Below are positions 25,439 to 34,093 of a stretch of 64,000 nucleotides of DNA, in pieces. The stretch lies in contig JAAFJA010000003.1 of the NCBI GenBank assembly GCA_013298765.1, positions 372,001 through 436,000 of the forward strand, in the 5' to 3' direction. The stretch is from Betaproteobacteria bacterium. Lineage in GTDB: Bacteria > Pseudomonadota > Gammaproteobacteria > Burkholderiales > Casimicrobiaceae. Made by a program: the position numbers and the translations under genes. Below the pieces are notes generated by a model. The model had not been told where the DNA came from, searched no databases, and saw only the letters and a program-made list of their open reading frames with translations. The stretch's first letter is position 1. Each line of letters begins with the position of its first letter.

Positions 25439-25461
25439 AGTGTTATTTTTTGTGTCGATTT

Positions 25462-25596
25462 TTCTTGACGCAGATTACGCTGATTTCGCTGATGAGCGCA
25501 GATTAAATGCACGGCCCTGTGCGCGGCCACAGCAGTGCATTTCATTTCAGTAATCAGTGTAAATCTGCGAAATCAGCGTAATCTGCGTCAAAAAAT
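25462..25596. repeat. TTGACGCAGATTACGCTG inverted-repeat element, copy C
   Basis: Left arm from 25465 and right arm ending 25591 are nearly perfect complements over their outer 29 bases. The inner parts pair again (AAATGCAC near 25506-25513 with GTGCATTT near 25535-25542), so almost the whole 127-bp unit could fold as one long hairpin. It separates dusB from fis, a pair that is often directly joined in other proteobacteria. Confidence 0.88.
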
Positions 25597-25607
25597 TCAT
25601 CTTCAAA

Positions 25608-26633
25608 TCAGTGAAGCACTTCACTGAACGTGTAATTCGCAACAGGCAACCGCTCATACGCGCCTGCCAATTGCGAGAAATAGGTTTCAACTGCCGCGAA
25701 CTGCGCAGCGGTTGATTCAATCGTGTTGAGTTGATCGCGGAAATCCTCGCCGCCGGGCAAAGTTTCGGTGTACCAACCAATGTGTTTTCGTGCGCTACGC
25801 ACACCGGTGTATTCGCCGTAAAGTGCGTAATGATCGTGAAGATGGCTCAAAAGCGCGCTCATCACTTCACGCGTCTCGGGTGCGGGCGGCAATTCGCCGT
25901 GATCGAAGTAGTGTTGCGTATCCCGAAATATCCACGGGCGGCCTTGCGCGGCACGACCAATCATCACCGCGTCCGCCTTCGTGTACTCGAGCACCGCTTT
26001 CGCCTTTTGCGGCGAATCGATGTCGCCGTTTGCAATCACGGGGATCGATACCGATGCCTTCACCGCCTTGATGCTCTCGTATTCCACTGTGCCATCTTCG
26101 AACCCGCAGGCGCGCGTGCGACCGTGCAGCGTGAGCGCGCCGATCCCGGCGTTCTCTGCGATTTGCGCGATGCGAACGGCGTTGTTGTGCTCAGGGCTCC
26201 AGCCGGTGCGTGTTTTCAACGTCACCGGCACGTCGACGGCGTTTACCACCGCTTCGAGAATTGACTGAACCAGTGCTTCGTTGCGCAAGAGCGCCGAGCC
26301 CGCGTCCACCTTGCAAACCTTTTTCTTCGGGCAACCCATGTTGATATCAATGATCTGGGCGCCGCGCGACACATTAAAGCGCGCGGCCTCCGCCATCATC
26401 ATCGGATCGCTGCCTGCAATCTGCGCGGCGATGGGTGCGGCTTCGTGCGAAAAATCCATCCGCCACATCGATTTCGGTGTTTGCCAAAGCTCAGGACGCG
26501 ACGCGAGCATTTCGCTCACCGCATGCCCCGCCCCAAATTCGCGACACAGTTTGCGGAACGGGCGATCGGTGACCCCAGCCATCGGCGCGATCACGAGCCG
26601 ATTTTTGAGGGAATAGGGGCCGATGCGCAACAT
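25608..26633 (-). CDS. dusB: tRNA-dihydrouridine synthase B
   Basis: Flavoenzyme that reduces specific uridines in tRNA to dihydrouridine. It has 341 residues. The FMN-binding TIM barrel starts LVIAPMAGVTDRPFR. The catalytic cysteine lies in NMGCPKKKVCK. KTRTGW, TLHGRTR and NGDIDSP with VMIGRAAQGRPW give the FMN phosphate-binding and substrate segments. The C-terminal helical domain has the HIGWY segment of DusB. It lies first in the dusB-fis-purH order. Confidence 0.96.
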   Translation of the reverse strand: MLRIGPYSLKNRLVIAPMAGVTDRPFRKLCREFGAGHAVSEMLASRPELWQTPKSMWRMDFSHEAAPIAAQIAGSDPMMMAEAARFNVSRGAQIIDINMGCPKKKVCKVDAGSALLRNEALVQSILEAVVNAVDVPVTLKTRTGWSPEHNNAVRIAQIAENAGIGALTLHGRTRACGFEDGTVEYESIKAVKASVSIPVIANGDIDSPQKAKAVLEYTKADAVMIGRAAQGRPWIFRDTQHYFDHGELPPAPETREVMSALLSHLHDHYALYGEYTGVRSARKHIGWYTETLPGGEDFRDQLNTIESTAAQFAAVETYFSQLAGAYERLPVANYTFSEVLH

Positions 26634-26985
26634 TGTGTGCAGAGAAAAAAGTTGGGGGGATTGCCAAGGAAGGAGTCGAGATTATAGCGATCTCGATGCA
26701 CGAAATTTAAGCAGGAGCAGCGCGCAATTTTTTTATTTTTTTGTTGCGCCGTGATGCACTTTCACAACAAACGCCCTATGAAACGGAACCCAACGTGCCG
26801 CGTTCAAGCGTTGCGTCGTTTCGCCGCACAGCGAAGCTGGATACGAGCCAATTGTGGTTAAAACTAACGCTCGCTAGCCCACTATTGGCAAGCGCTAGCG
26901 TAAAAAAAGTATTTATGTTGAAAAAGCAATTCACTTCTCGCTTGCCCCAAATAAATTTGGGCGATAGTGGAAAAGTTATCGTTGA
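26634..26985. other. AT-rich gap with hairpins, no gene
   Basis: Between the dusB start and the ubiquinone-hydroxylase-type gene end (both minus strand). An AT-rich palindrome GCGCAA-(T-rich)-TTGCGC lies at about 26732-26760. A larger inverted arrangement at about 26878-26968 pairs CCACTATTGGCAAGCG with CGCTTGCC...GATAGTGG around a CCCAAATAAATTTGGG stem. Similar AT-rich stretches with a GCCC/GGGC stem occur at about 19380, 55855 and 59923. No convincing coding frame is seen. Confidence 0.5.
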
Positions 26986-28158
26986 CTAAAGCGCCATTCG
27001 ACGAAGCAATTCGCGCTTCGCGGACGGCAACATTTGCAACGCCATCAAGCCGAGTCCGCGTGGTGCGTCCAGGAGCCAGCCGCCGCGATCAAACCCATAC
27101 GCGAGTACACCCGAGAATCCAAACGTGGCAACGCGATCTATCGCGCGAGACTGTGCAAACCGCGAGAGCGCCGACGTGATTGATTCCTGCTCGCTACGAT
27201 GATTGTTGTTTTGCAGCGCGTTCGCCAAATCTTCTGCGTCGCGTAGCCCCAAATTAAGCCCTTGCGCTGCCACTGGATGCAGCGCCTGCGCCGCATTGCC
27301 AACCGCGACGACCGCGCCATGAACACGTGGCTCAACGAATCGCCACACCAGCGGATACGACGTGCGCTTCGATGCCACAGTCAGCGCGCCCATCGCTCCG
27401 CCGAATGCGTCGTTGATCGTTTCGCAAAAGCTTGCATCATCAAGCGCGAGCAGTCGCTCCGCATCCACGCTGTCGCGCGCCCAAACGAGTGTCCACTCGG
27501 CTACACCTGCGTCGGCCGCGCGGGGAATGAGCGCGAGCGCGCCGCCTGCGGTGAACCGCTCGTACGCCACATTGAGCGTGGGTTTCGTGGCGCGCACTCT
27601 TGCAATCACCGCAACTTGCCCGCTGCTCCGCTCGAATGATTTGAATTCGGGCATCATCGAATCGGCAGAGGCCTTGGAGCCGTCTGCTAGCGCGACGCAA
27701 TCGGCGACTAACGACTCGCCCGTCGCGAGCGACACGCGCGCTCGTGCGCCCTCAAGCGAGACGCGCGTAGCCTCTGCATTCCACAACACATGAATACCGC
27801 GCGCGACAACTGCATCATCGAGCGCGGATTTGAGATAGGGATACGGAACGGCCGCGCCTAATGCAGACTCCCCCAACTCTTTCGCATCGAGTTTGAGCCA
27901 ACCGAACGCACCTTGTTGCGTGACTTCAACGGCGCGAATTTCTGTGCCGTGATTGGCGATAAGCCCGGCTGATTTAACGCCGATCCGCTCAAGAAAACGC
28001 CACGATGCGAGCGATAGCGCAATGTTGCGATCACTATTAATTTGCTTTTCACGCGGCGACGCTTCGAGTACCGTGATCTCGCCACCCGCATGCGCCTGTG
28101 TGAGTGCGAGGGCGGTTGCGAGCCCAACCGGACCGCCGCCAACGATGAGTGTTTTCAT
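26986..28158 (-). CDS. UbiH/UbiF/VisC-family FAD-dependent monooxygenase
   Basis: Flavoprotein hydroxylase of 390 residues, most likely acting on a ubiquinone ring precursor. The N-terminal FAD-binding fold reads VGGGPVGLATALALT, followed by the central DG motif (ALADGSKAS) and the second FAD segment VAVGNAAQALHPVAAQGLNL, which has the family's HPxAGQGxNLGxRD pattern with AAQG instead. The particular ring carbon (C5, C6 or C7) cannot be assigned from these motifs. The last four bases overlap the end of the GrpB-family gene upstream. Confidence 0.86.
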   Translation of the reverse strand: MKTLIVGGGPVGLATALALTQAHAGGEITVLEASPREKQINSDRNIALSLASWRFLERIGVKSAGLIANHGTEIRAVEVTQQGAFGWLKLDAKELGESALGAAVPYPYLKSALDDAVVARGIHVLWNAEATRVSLEGARARVSLATGESLVADCVALADGSKASADSMMPEFKSFERSSGQVAVIARVRATKPTLNVAYERFTAGGALALIPRAADAGVAEWTLVWARDSVDAERLLALDDASFCETINDAFGGAMGALTVASKRTSYPLVWRFVEPRVHGAVVAVGNAAQALHPVAAQGLNLGLRDAEDLANALQNNNHRSEQESITSALSRFAQSRAIDRVATFGFSGVLAYGFDRGGWLLDAPRGLGLMALQMLPSAKRELLRRMAL

Positions 28159-28694
28159 TGTGTAGCAGCCTCCAACACGGCGCGCGACTGATGCAACCGG
28201 ATGAAGGCGTCCTTTCCATCCATGTACGCCGCCATTTCGTTTGGATGCTGAGCAGCGAGCCGCTGCTTGAGCTGGTTGTACTCCTCTGCAATGCTCGGGT
28301 GGCGATTCATGTAATCGCGAAACGCAAGATGGCGATTCGCATCGTCGCTGCCGCGTGCGAATGCGTGCAGCTGGTGGGTGCGAATACCTTCAGCATTGTT
28401 CAAACGAAAGTAGCGTCGTCCAGCAATTCCGAACTCACCCATTGCCTCGTAGCCCAAGTCCACCATCGCAGCGCTCGCACGATCAACGATTTCCATGTTA
28501 GATGCCAGAAGCAGGATATCGATCACGGGCTTTGCATGGATGCCGCGAATTGCAGTGCTCCCAATGTGGTGAAGCTCAATGTCTTGCTCACGAAAGAGCG
28601 CTACAACCCGGCTCGCTTCCTCGCAGAAGCGCTTCGGCCACGACTGATCGGGCGCGACGACGCAAACACTCGGAAGCGCCGACACGCTCTGCAC
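28155..28694 (-). CDS. GrpB / UPF0157 family protein
   Basis: Nucleotidyltransferase-fold protein of about 179 residues. Family features are HHIGSTAIRGIHAKPVIDI (the GSTAVPGLxAKPxIDI pattern), GIRTHQLHAFARGS, and FRDYMNRHPSIAEEYNQLK. The catalytic role is not established for this family. The frame opens at a TTG at 28733 inside pepP. A GTG at 28694 gives a better family-like N-terminus just after the pepP stop, so I chose it. It overlaps the monooxygenase start by 4 bp. Confidence 0.85.
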   Translation of the reverse strand: MQSVSALPSVCVVAPDQSWPKRFCEEASRVVALFREQDIELHHIGSTAIRGIHAKPVIDILLLASNMEIVDRASAAMVDLGYEAMGEFGIAGRRYFRLNNAEGIRTHQLHAFARGSDDANRHLAFRDYMNRHPSIAEEYNQLKQRLAAQHPNEMAAYMDGKDAFIRLHQSRAVLEAATQ

Positions 28695-28710
28695 TAGAAC
28701 GTTTCGCCGC

Positions 28711-30033
28711 TTAGCGGGAGCAGGTGGCCTCAACCTCGGCCACCGTCTTCGGTGTGGTGATCGTGAGATTTTCGTTGCCGTCTGCGGTGATCAACACATC
28801 GTCTTCGATACGCACGCCGACATTCCAAAAGTGCTCGGGCACATTCGCAGCAGGTCGAATGTAGAGGCCCGGTTCATTGGTGACAACCATGCCCGGCTTC
28901 AACACTTGCGATTCGCCGTTGATGCGATACGCGCCGGCATCATGCACATCCATGCCGATCCAGTGGCCCGCGCGGTGCATGTAGAACTGCATATAGGTTT
29001 GCTCTTCTAACACTTGCGCGAGCGAGCCTTTGAGCAATCCCAAATCAATCATCGATTGTGCGAGCGATTCGGTGGCCACATCGTGATACTTGTGGAACGC
29101 ATTGCCCGCTTTAAGTACGTCCATGCAGGCGTACTGCGCTTTGAGTACGGCTTCGTACACGTCCTTCTGTGGCCCCGTGAATTTGCCGTTCACTGGGAAG
29201 GTGCGCGTGATGTCACTGGCGTAGCCTTCGTACTCGCAGCCCGCATCAATCAGGAGCAAATCGCCGTCGCACATCTGGCGCGTCGAATCGTTGTAATGCA
29301 GTACGCAGGCGTTTGGGCCGCTCGCGATGATGTGGTTGTACGCGGGGGTGCGTGCGCCGTGGCGAATAAACTCGTGAGCGATCTCGGCTTCCACGTGGTA
29401 TTCGTATTGCCCAGGGCGCGCCGTGCGCATGGCACGCGTGTGCGCGAGCGAAGCGATCTCGCCTGAGCGCCGCATGATGGCGATTTCATGCGCATCCTTG
29501 ATAAGGCGCATTTCATCGATGAGCTTATAAACGTTCACCAGCGAATCGGGGGCCGAAAAGCCAGCGCGCGTCATGCCGCGAACAGCATTGATCGACTTAT
29601 TGAGCGTCGCTTCAAACGCTGTGGCGTTCGTCGTGCCTAATGCGAGCGGCGCATATAGCGTGCCGCGATTTTTCAGGTAATCGGGCAGCAGCTCGTCGAA
29701 TTTTTCGATGGGATGGGCCTCATCGAAACCAAAAATCTCGCGCGCCGCATCGGGCCCATAGCGAAAGCCATCCCAAATTTCGCGCGTTTCATCTTTTGAG
29801 CGGCAAAACAGAATCGATTTACGCTCAGCGCCGCCGAGCAATACCAATACTGATTGCGGCTCGCGAAAACCGGTGAGGTAATAAAAATAGCTATCGTGGC
29901 GATACAAATAATCGGTATCGCGGTTACGCGCGAGCTCTGGCGCGGTGGGGATCACTGCAACGCCGTCGCCGATGGAGGCAAACAAACGCTCGCGGCGGTT
30001 TACGTAGGGGGACACTTCAACGGCGGCATTCAT
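28711..30033 (-). CDS. pepP: Xaa-Pro aminopeptidase
   Basis: Cytosolic metallopeptidase that removes the N-terminal residue ahead of proline. It has 440 residues. An N-terminal aminopeptidase-P domain (YLYRHDSYFYYLTGF) is followed by the pita-bread catalytic domain. The metal ligands appear in LLIDAGCEYEGYASDITRTF (two Asp), the HRAGHWIGMDVHDAG histidine, and later VTNEPGLYI and VRIEDDVLIT (two Glu). It is divergent from the 5-formyl-THF cyclo-ligase gene across 46 bp. In gamma- and betaproteobacteria this gene is often followed by ubiH-type genes, as here. Confidence 0.96.
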   Translation of the reverse strand: MNAAVEVSPYVNRRERLFASIGDGVAVIPTAPELARNRDTDYLYRHDSYFYYLTGFREPQSVLVLLGGAERKSILFCRSKDETREIWDGFRYGPDAAREIFGFDEAHPIEKFDELLPDYLKNRGTLYAPLALGTTNATAFEATLNKSINAVRGMTRAGFSAPDSLVNVYKLIDEMRLIKDAHEIAIMRRSGEIASLAHTRAMRTARPGQYEYHVEAEIAHEFIRHGARTPAYNHIIASGPNACVLHYNDSTRQMCDGDLLLIDAGCEYEGYASDITRTFPVNGKFTGPQKDVYEAVLKAQYACMDVLKAGNAFHKYHDVATESLAQSMIDLGLLKGSLAQVLEEQTYMQFYMHRAGHWIGMDVHDAGAYRINGESQVLKPGMVVTNEPGLYIRPAANVPEHFWNVGVRIEDDVLITADGNENLTITTPKTVAEVEATCSR

Positions 30034-30079
30034 CTGTAATGCTCCAGAAAGTCAGCGCAGCAAATGACAAAATACTGCG

Positions 30080-30934
30080 ATGAGCTCAGAGATTGAACAA
30101 GATCACGATTATAGGTTTGCCCCCGTGCTTGAGCCGGAGCCGGAAGCGCCCGAAGTGATTCCACAGGACGCACCGCCGGTGCAAACCGACATCGTTGTCG
30201 TCGCCGAAACGCCCGCCGAGTCGGAACATTCGAAAAAAGCGCTGCGCGCGGACGTGCTCGCCAAGCGCGATGCGCTCTCGGAAAAAGAGCGACGTGCCGC
30301 AGAGCGTCGAATCAACGAAAAACTCTTCCAGCATCCGGATATTCACCGGGCGAAGACGGTATTGCTGTATGCGAGCGATGGCCATGAAGTGGCCACCGAC
30401 GATCTCGCCAAAGAGTTGATGAAGCGCGGTAAGGCCGTTGCCTATCCAAAAATCACCAATGTTGCAGGCTTAATGACGCTCTGGCGCGTGCGCAGCTTGG
30501 ACGCGCTCATTCCGCACAAACATGGCATCCGCGCGCCGGACGTCACCCGCTCATCGCCCACCGAGCCGCTCAACATCGATTGCGTGATTTATCCTGGGCT
30601 TGCGTTCACCAAGGGCCTCGCGCGGCTGGGGCGCGGTGGCGGTTATTACGATCGGCTCTCAGCAAAGCTCGCTGACAATTGTGCGCGCATCGGCATTTGC
30701 TACGAAGCGCAGATCACCGATCAGCTACCGCAAGAAACCCACGACGCAAAAATGCATTGGGTCGTTACCGAGCTCACGGTCTATCCGTATGTGCCCGATC
30801 CGCCCGTGATCCAAGCACCGCCCGGTTCGGTGGATGCGCCCAAAGCGGAGACTGCCGCTGCCGAAGCCGTTGCAACGGCAGAAACCGTCGTGCCGCCGGA
30901 AGCGAACTCATCGGCGGGCGGAGCTTCATCGTAG
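30080..30934 (+). CDS. 5-formyltetrahydrofolate cyclo-ligase with N- and C-terminal extensions
   Basis: Converts 5-formyl-THF to 5,10-methenyl-THF with ATP. The core (about residues 55-245) has KKALRADVLAKRDALSEKE, the RSLDALIPHKHGIRAP segment with the phosphate-site, and the signature LGRGGGYYDR. An acidic Pro/Glu-rich stretch of about 50 residues precedes it, and an Ala/Pro/Glu-rich tail of about 40 follows. Both are unusual for this about-190-residue family. In many proteobacteria the gene adjoins ssrS and zapA. Here those lie 27 kb away, and folD is the neighbour. Confidence 0.92.
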   Translation: MSSEIEQDHDYRFAPVLEPEPEAPEVIPQDAPPVQTDIVVVAETPAESEHSKKALRADVLAKRDALSEKERRAAERRINEKLFQHPDIHRAKTVLLYASDGHEVATDDLAKELMKRGKAVAYPKITNVAGLMTLWRVRSLDALIPHKHGIRAPDVTRSSPTEPLNIDCVIYPGLAFTKGLARLGRGGGYYDRLSAKLADNCARIGICYEAQITDQLPQETHDAKMHWVVTELTVYPYVPDPPVIQAPPGSVDAPKAETAAAEAVATAETVVPPEANSSAGGASS

Positions 30935-30938
30935 CGCT

Positions 30939-31165
30939 TTTTTGACGCAGATTACGCTGATTTCGCAGATCAACGCTGATTAGTTTTTGCCACAGATTTA
31001 CACAGATGAACACAGATGTCGTTTGCAGTTTTGGCTAGCGCATTTCAACGATCGGACGCGCTTCAAATTTCTGAAGTTCACTCGCGCATGGGTAAGCCCT
31101 TGAATGGCAAACACCGCGAAAGAAATCAGCGTTAATCTGCGAAATCAGCGTAATCTGCGTCAAAA
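30939..31165. repeat. TTGACGCAGATTACGCTG inverted-repeat element, copy D
   Basis: Left arm 30942-30981 and right arm 31124-31163 are complementary at 39 of 40 positions. The spacer contains further CACAGATTTACACAGATGAA-like units near the left arm. A lone TCTGCGTCAAG fragment follows at 31221. It separates the cyclo-ligase gene from folD; the 313-bp gap has no gene. Confidence 0.9.
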
Positions 31166-31247
31166 GAGAACGTGTAGCGCCGCTCGTCACGTTGATTCAA
31201 GAACAACCGACCCATAAAAGTCTGCGTCAAGAAAAGAGAACCCAACC

Positions 31248-32111
31248 ATGACCGCAAAAATCATCGACGGCAAAGCACTCGCCGAAAAAGTGCGCGGACG
31301 GATTGCCGACGAGGTCGCGGCGCTTAAAGTCAAGGGCATCACGCCGGGGCTTGCTGTGGTGCTCGTGGGTGACGATCCCGCGTCGCAGGTGTACGTGCGA
31401 AACAAAGTCGCGGCGTGTGAGAAAGTCGGCATGAAAAGCGTGATGCACCGCATGCCCGCCACGGCGAGCGAAGCGGAATTGCTCTCGGTTGTGCAAACGC
31501 TCAACAACGATGCAACCATTCACGGCATCCTCGTGCAGCTCCCCTTGCCGAAACAGATCGACGAAAAGAAAGTGCTCGAAGCGATTGCCGTGGATAAAGA
31601 CGTGGACGGCTTTCATGCGGAAAATGTCGGCGCGCTCACCATCGGCGAGCCGCGCTTCGTCTCCTGCACGCCCGCGGGCTGCATGGAAATGCTGGCCGAT
31701 ATCGGCATGAAAGATTTGCGCGGCAAACACGCCGTCGTCGTCGGGCGCAGCAATATCGTCGGCAAACCGATGGCGCTATTACTCCTTCACGCCAACGCCA
31801 CCGTCACCATTTGTCATTCAGGCACGAAAGATTTGGCCGCGATCACCCGGCAAGCAGATATCCTGGTAGCCGCAGTCGGCAGGCCCCGCTTTATTAAGGG
31901 CAACATGATTAAAAGCGATGCAGTCGTGTTAGATGTAGGTATCAACCGACTCCCAATAGAACAAGGCGGCGGGCTCGTGGGCGATGTCGATTTTGAAAGC
32001 GCCAAAGAAGTCGCGAGCTACATCACCCCCGTGCCCGGCGGTGTGGGGCCGATGACGATTACGATGCTTTTGCAGAATACGTTGGTGGCGGCGCGGGCGG
32101 CGGATTATTAG
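31248..32111 (+). CDS. folD: Bifunctional methylenetetrahydrofolate dehydrogenase / methenyl-THF cyclohydrolase
   Basis: Interconverts 5,10-methylene- and 10-formyl-THF. It has 287 residues. The catalytic Tyr-Lys region [15 protein letters not shown], the QLPLPKQID segment, [28 protein letters not shown] with the NADP-binding turn, and the C-terminal [16 protein letters not shown] are all standard. Together with purU and the cyclo-ligase it forms a local one-carbon group. The ribosome-binding site (AAGAGAA) is modest. Confidence 0.97.
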   Translation: MTAKIIDGKALAEKVRGRIADEVAALKVKGITPGLAVVLVGDDPASQVYVRNKVAACEKVGMKSVMHRMPATASEAELLSVVQTLNNDATIHGILVQLPLPKQIDEKKVLEAIAVDKDVDGFHAENVGALTIGEPRFVSCTPAGCMEMLADIGMKDLRGKHAVVVGRSNIVGKPMALLLLHANATVTICHSGTKDLAAITRQADILVAAVGRPRFIKGNMIKSDAVVLDVGINRLPIEQGGGLVGDVDFESAKEVASYITPVPGGVGPMTITMLLQNTLVAARAADY

Positions 32112-32157
32112 CGCGATTGTGCTTTAGCTCAATCCATGTTTTATATAGAGGTTTGTA

Positions 32158-32856
32158 GTGAGAGGTAATGTCATCTCCTATATTGAGATGTGCCAAAGGG
32201 AACGTACCAGCCTCCAACGCGGTATGAATTTCCGACTAAAAGGGCGCCACTCGGTGATCCTTATGTCAGTGCGTCCAAACTCACCCTACCGTGATGAAGT
32301 TCAAGACGATGGCGCGGTGCTTATTTATGAAGGTCATGATGAACCGAAGCGCAAGGGAATATCTGATCCTAAGGCTCTCGATCAGCCAGGGGCACAGCCA
32401 GGCGGGGCCCTAACCGAAAATGGAAAGTTTCACACGGCCGCGCAACGATTCAAGGAAGGCGAAAAAGGCCCCGACATTGTTCAGGTTTACGAAAAAATCA
32501 AAGCTGGCATTTGGACTGACAACGGATTTTTTCATTTGGTTGATTCCTGGGTTGAGAGTGACGGCATCAGGAACGTTTTCAAGTTCAAACTCGTGGCTGT
32601 TGAAAGCGTGTCTGATGAAACAGCTCCTGAGGAAATTTCCAACAGACTTGTTGAGCGCAGCCGCATTATTCCAACCAGCGTCAAACTAGAGGTCTGGTCA
32701 CGCGATGGCGGTAAATGCGTAACTTGCGGCGCTACGGATGAACTTCACTTCGATCATATTCTTCCCTTTTCAAAAGGAGGCACGTCGCTAAAGGCCGAGA
32801 ATGTGCAGTTGCTATGTGCACGTCACAACCTTGCCAAAAGCGCAAAGATTCAATGA
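32158..32856 (+). CDS. SRA-like domain fused to HNH endonuclease, possible modified-DNA restriction enzyme
   Basis: Protein of 232 residues from GTG 32158, preceded by AGAGG at 32148-32152. Residues about 25-155 resemble the SRA/YDG base-flipping domain: PYRDEVQDDGAVLIYEGHDE, a TENGKFHTAA segment, and a late IWTDNGFFHLVDSWVESDG followed by VFKFKLV (the YDGLYxVVxYWxExG...WRFxL pattern). The C-terminal 55 residues are an HNH nuclease: CVTCGATDELHFDHILPF with two Cys and the HxDH core, then LLCARHN. Such fusions cut DNA with 5-methyl- or 5-hydroxymethylcytosine. No methylase is adjacent. It is probably a small type IV-like defence gene; only one domain match is confident (HNH). Confidence 0.72.
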   Translation: MRGNVISYIEMCQRERTSLQRGMNFRLKGRHSVILMSVRPNSPYRDEVQDDGAVLIYEGHDEPKRKGISDPKALDQPGAQPGGALTENGKFHTAAQRFKEGEKGPDIVQVYEKIKAGIWTDNGFFHLVDSWVESDGIRNVFKFKLVAVESVSDETAPEEISNRLVERSRIIPTSVKLEVWSRDGGKCVTCGATDELHFDHILPFSKGGTSLKAENVQLLCARHNLAKSAKIQ

Positions 32857-33079
32857 GCACAAAACATAAGCTGTTAGCCTAGCCCAGCGAAGTAGGTCGG
32901 ATCGCTCGCGGATCCGACTCGTAACCCGCCGCTGCAGGCTTTCGATCGCTGTCTTTACGCGAGCTTGGATGTGTCGGAACCCCTTCGGGTGTCCGGCCTA
33001 CGCCGGGACGACGCGGAGGGTTGATGCGGGAGCGAGTCGAGGTTTAGATTTGCGAGCAACTGCCCCACCGAGGCATGCT
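32857..33079. repeat. Gap with hairpin repeats
   Basis: It contains a GTCGGATC...GGATCCGAC palindrome at about 32893-32921 and a GTGTCGGAACCCCTTCGGGTGT hairpin followed by CCGGCCTACGCCGG at about 32970-33007. The second may act as a terminator. No gene is seen. Confidence 0.5.
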
Positions 33080-34024
33080 TCAATTTCGCGATTGGCCATA
33101 AGACTCAAAGTAAGCAGGGTTGGTGGAGAGGTCTTTCGGCCCACCTTCGAACACGCCAGCGTATCGTGAGTATTTGCTGGCGGAAAGTTGCGCTTGGCTT
33201 TGAGCATTGTGATGCACGAGCGGAAACAACGGATGCTCCATCGCCACCCCAGCCGCCAACTCATCCCGTAACCCCGCAAACTCCGGGGACGTTTTCCATG
33301 CGCGTGGTGCGTGCACGATGTCGTCGCCGATGTAGCGGGCGCTGAATACGCGGCGTCGCGCCTTGGAGCCTGCAGAGGCGTGTAGCGTGAGCATGTGAAA
33401 GGCGACGCAATCGCCCGGTTCGAGCGCCCAACCGATCACGCGGGATGCGTTTGCAGGTTTCGACATATCGGGCAATTCTTCGAGCGAACCCTCGGGGAAC
33501 CACTTGGCTTGGCTACTCATGAACGTGCGCGGCATGAGCCAGCCGCCCAGGTGCGATCCGCTTAAAAATTCCAGCGTGCTCTCGCGCGGCACGGGATCAA
33601 CCGGAATCCAAAACGACACGTTTTGTCGACCATCGATGTTGTAGTACGGCTGGTCTTGATGCCAGGGCGTCGGCTGCTGCGTGCGTGCCTCTTTCACGAG
33701 CAAATGATCGTGATAAATCCGCACGGTGTTGCTTTGCATGAGCGATGCGGCGATGCGCGGCAGCGCCGAATGCTTCATGATCGCCTCATACTCGGGAATA
33801 CGCTGCCAATTGCAAAAGTCTTCGAAGAAGCGCCCAGGATCATCAGCGCGACTTGCCACTGCCGCAAGCGGGCCGGGGGCTGCGAGATTCACTTCAATCC
33901 CGCGCTCCAGCAGCGCGATTTCATCGGGCGTGAGTGCGCCGCGAATCACGCATGCGCCGAGCGTCGAAAAATCGTCGAGCGCGGATTGATTCGCAGCGAG
34001 AGACAGGGGTGACATGGATGGCAT
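33080..34024 (-). CDS. Phytanoyl-CoA dioxygenase family protein
   Basis: Non-haem Fe(II)/2-oxoglutarate oxygenase of 314 residues, probably hydroxylating a small organic substrate. Iron ligands are in WHQDQPYYNIDG (HxD) and the distal HASAGSKARRRVFSARYIGDD histidine with the 2-oxoglutarate-binding Arg. The start at 34024 is the first of two close ATGs that give a family-like N-terminus. The much longer upstream frame runs antisense through the cytochrome gene and is rejected. The substrate is unknown. It is divergent from the cytochrome c pair. Confidence 0.88.
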   Translation of the reverse strand: MPSMSPLSLAANQSALDDFSTLGACVIRGALTPDEIALLERGIEVNLAAPGPLAAVASRADDPGRFFEDFCNWQRIPEYEAIMKHSALPRIAASLMQSNTVRIYHDHLLVKEARTQQPTPWHQDQPYYNIDGRQNVSFWIPVDPVPRESTLEFLSGSHLGGWLMPRTFMSSQAKWFPEGSLEELPDMSKPANASRVIGWALEPGDCVAFHMLTLHASAGSKARRRVFSARYIGDDIVHAPRAWKTSPEFAGLRDELAAGVAMEHPLFPLVHHNAQSQAQLSASKYSRYAGVFEGGPKDLSTNPAYFESYGQSRN

Positions 34025-34093
34025 CGTTGACGAACGTAGATCTCTGAACATGTTACCGACGGTGGAACGGGCGAGCAGACGATAATTCCAGCA

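Noticed and set aside
32857-33079. Hairpins after the SRA-HNH gene as a tRNA gene
   Set aside because: No acceptor, anticodon or T-arm pattern; the stems are simple palindromes. No tRNA or rRNA gene was seen anywhere in the window.
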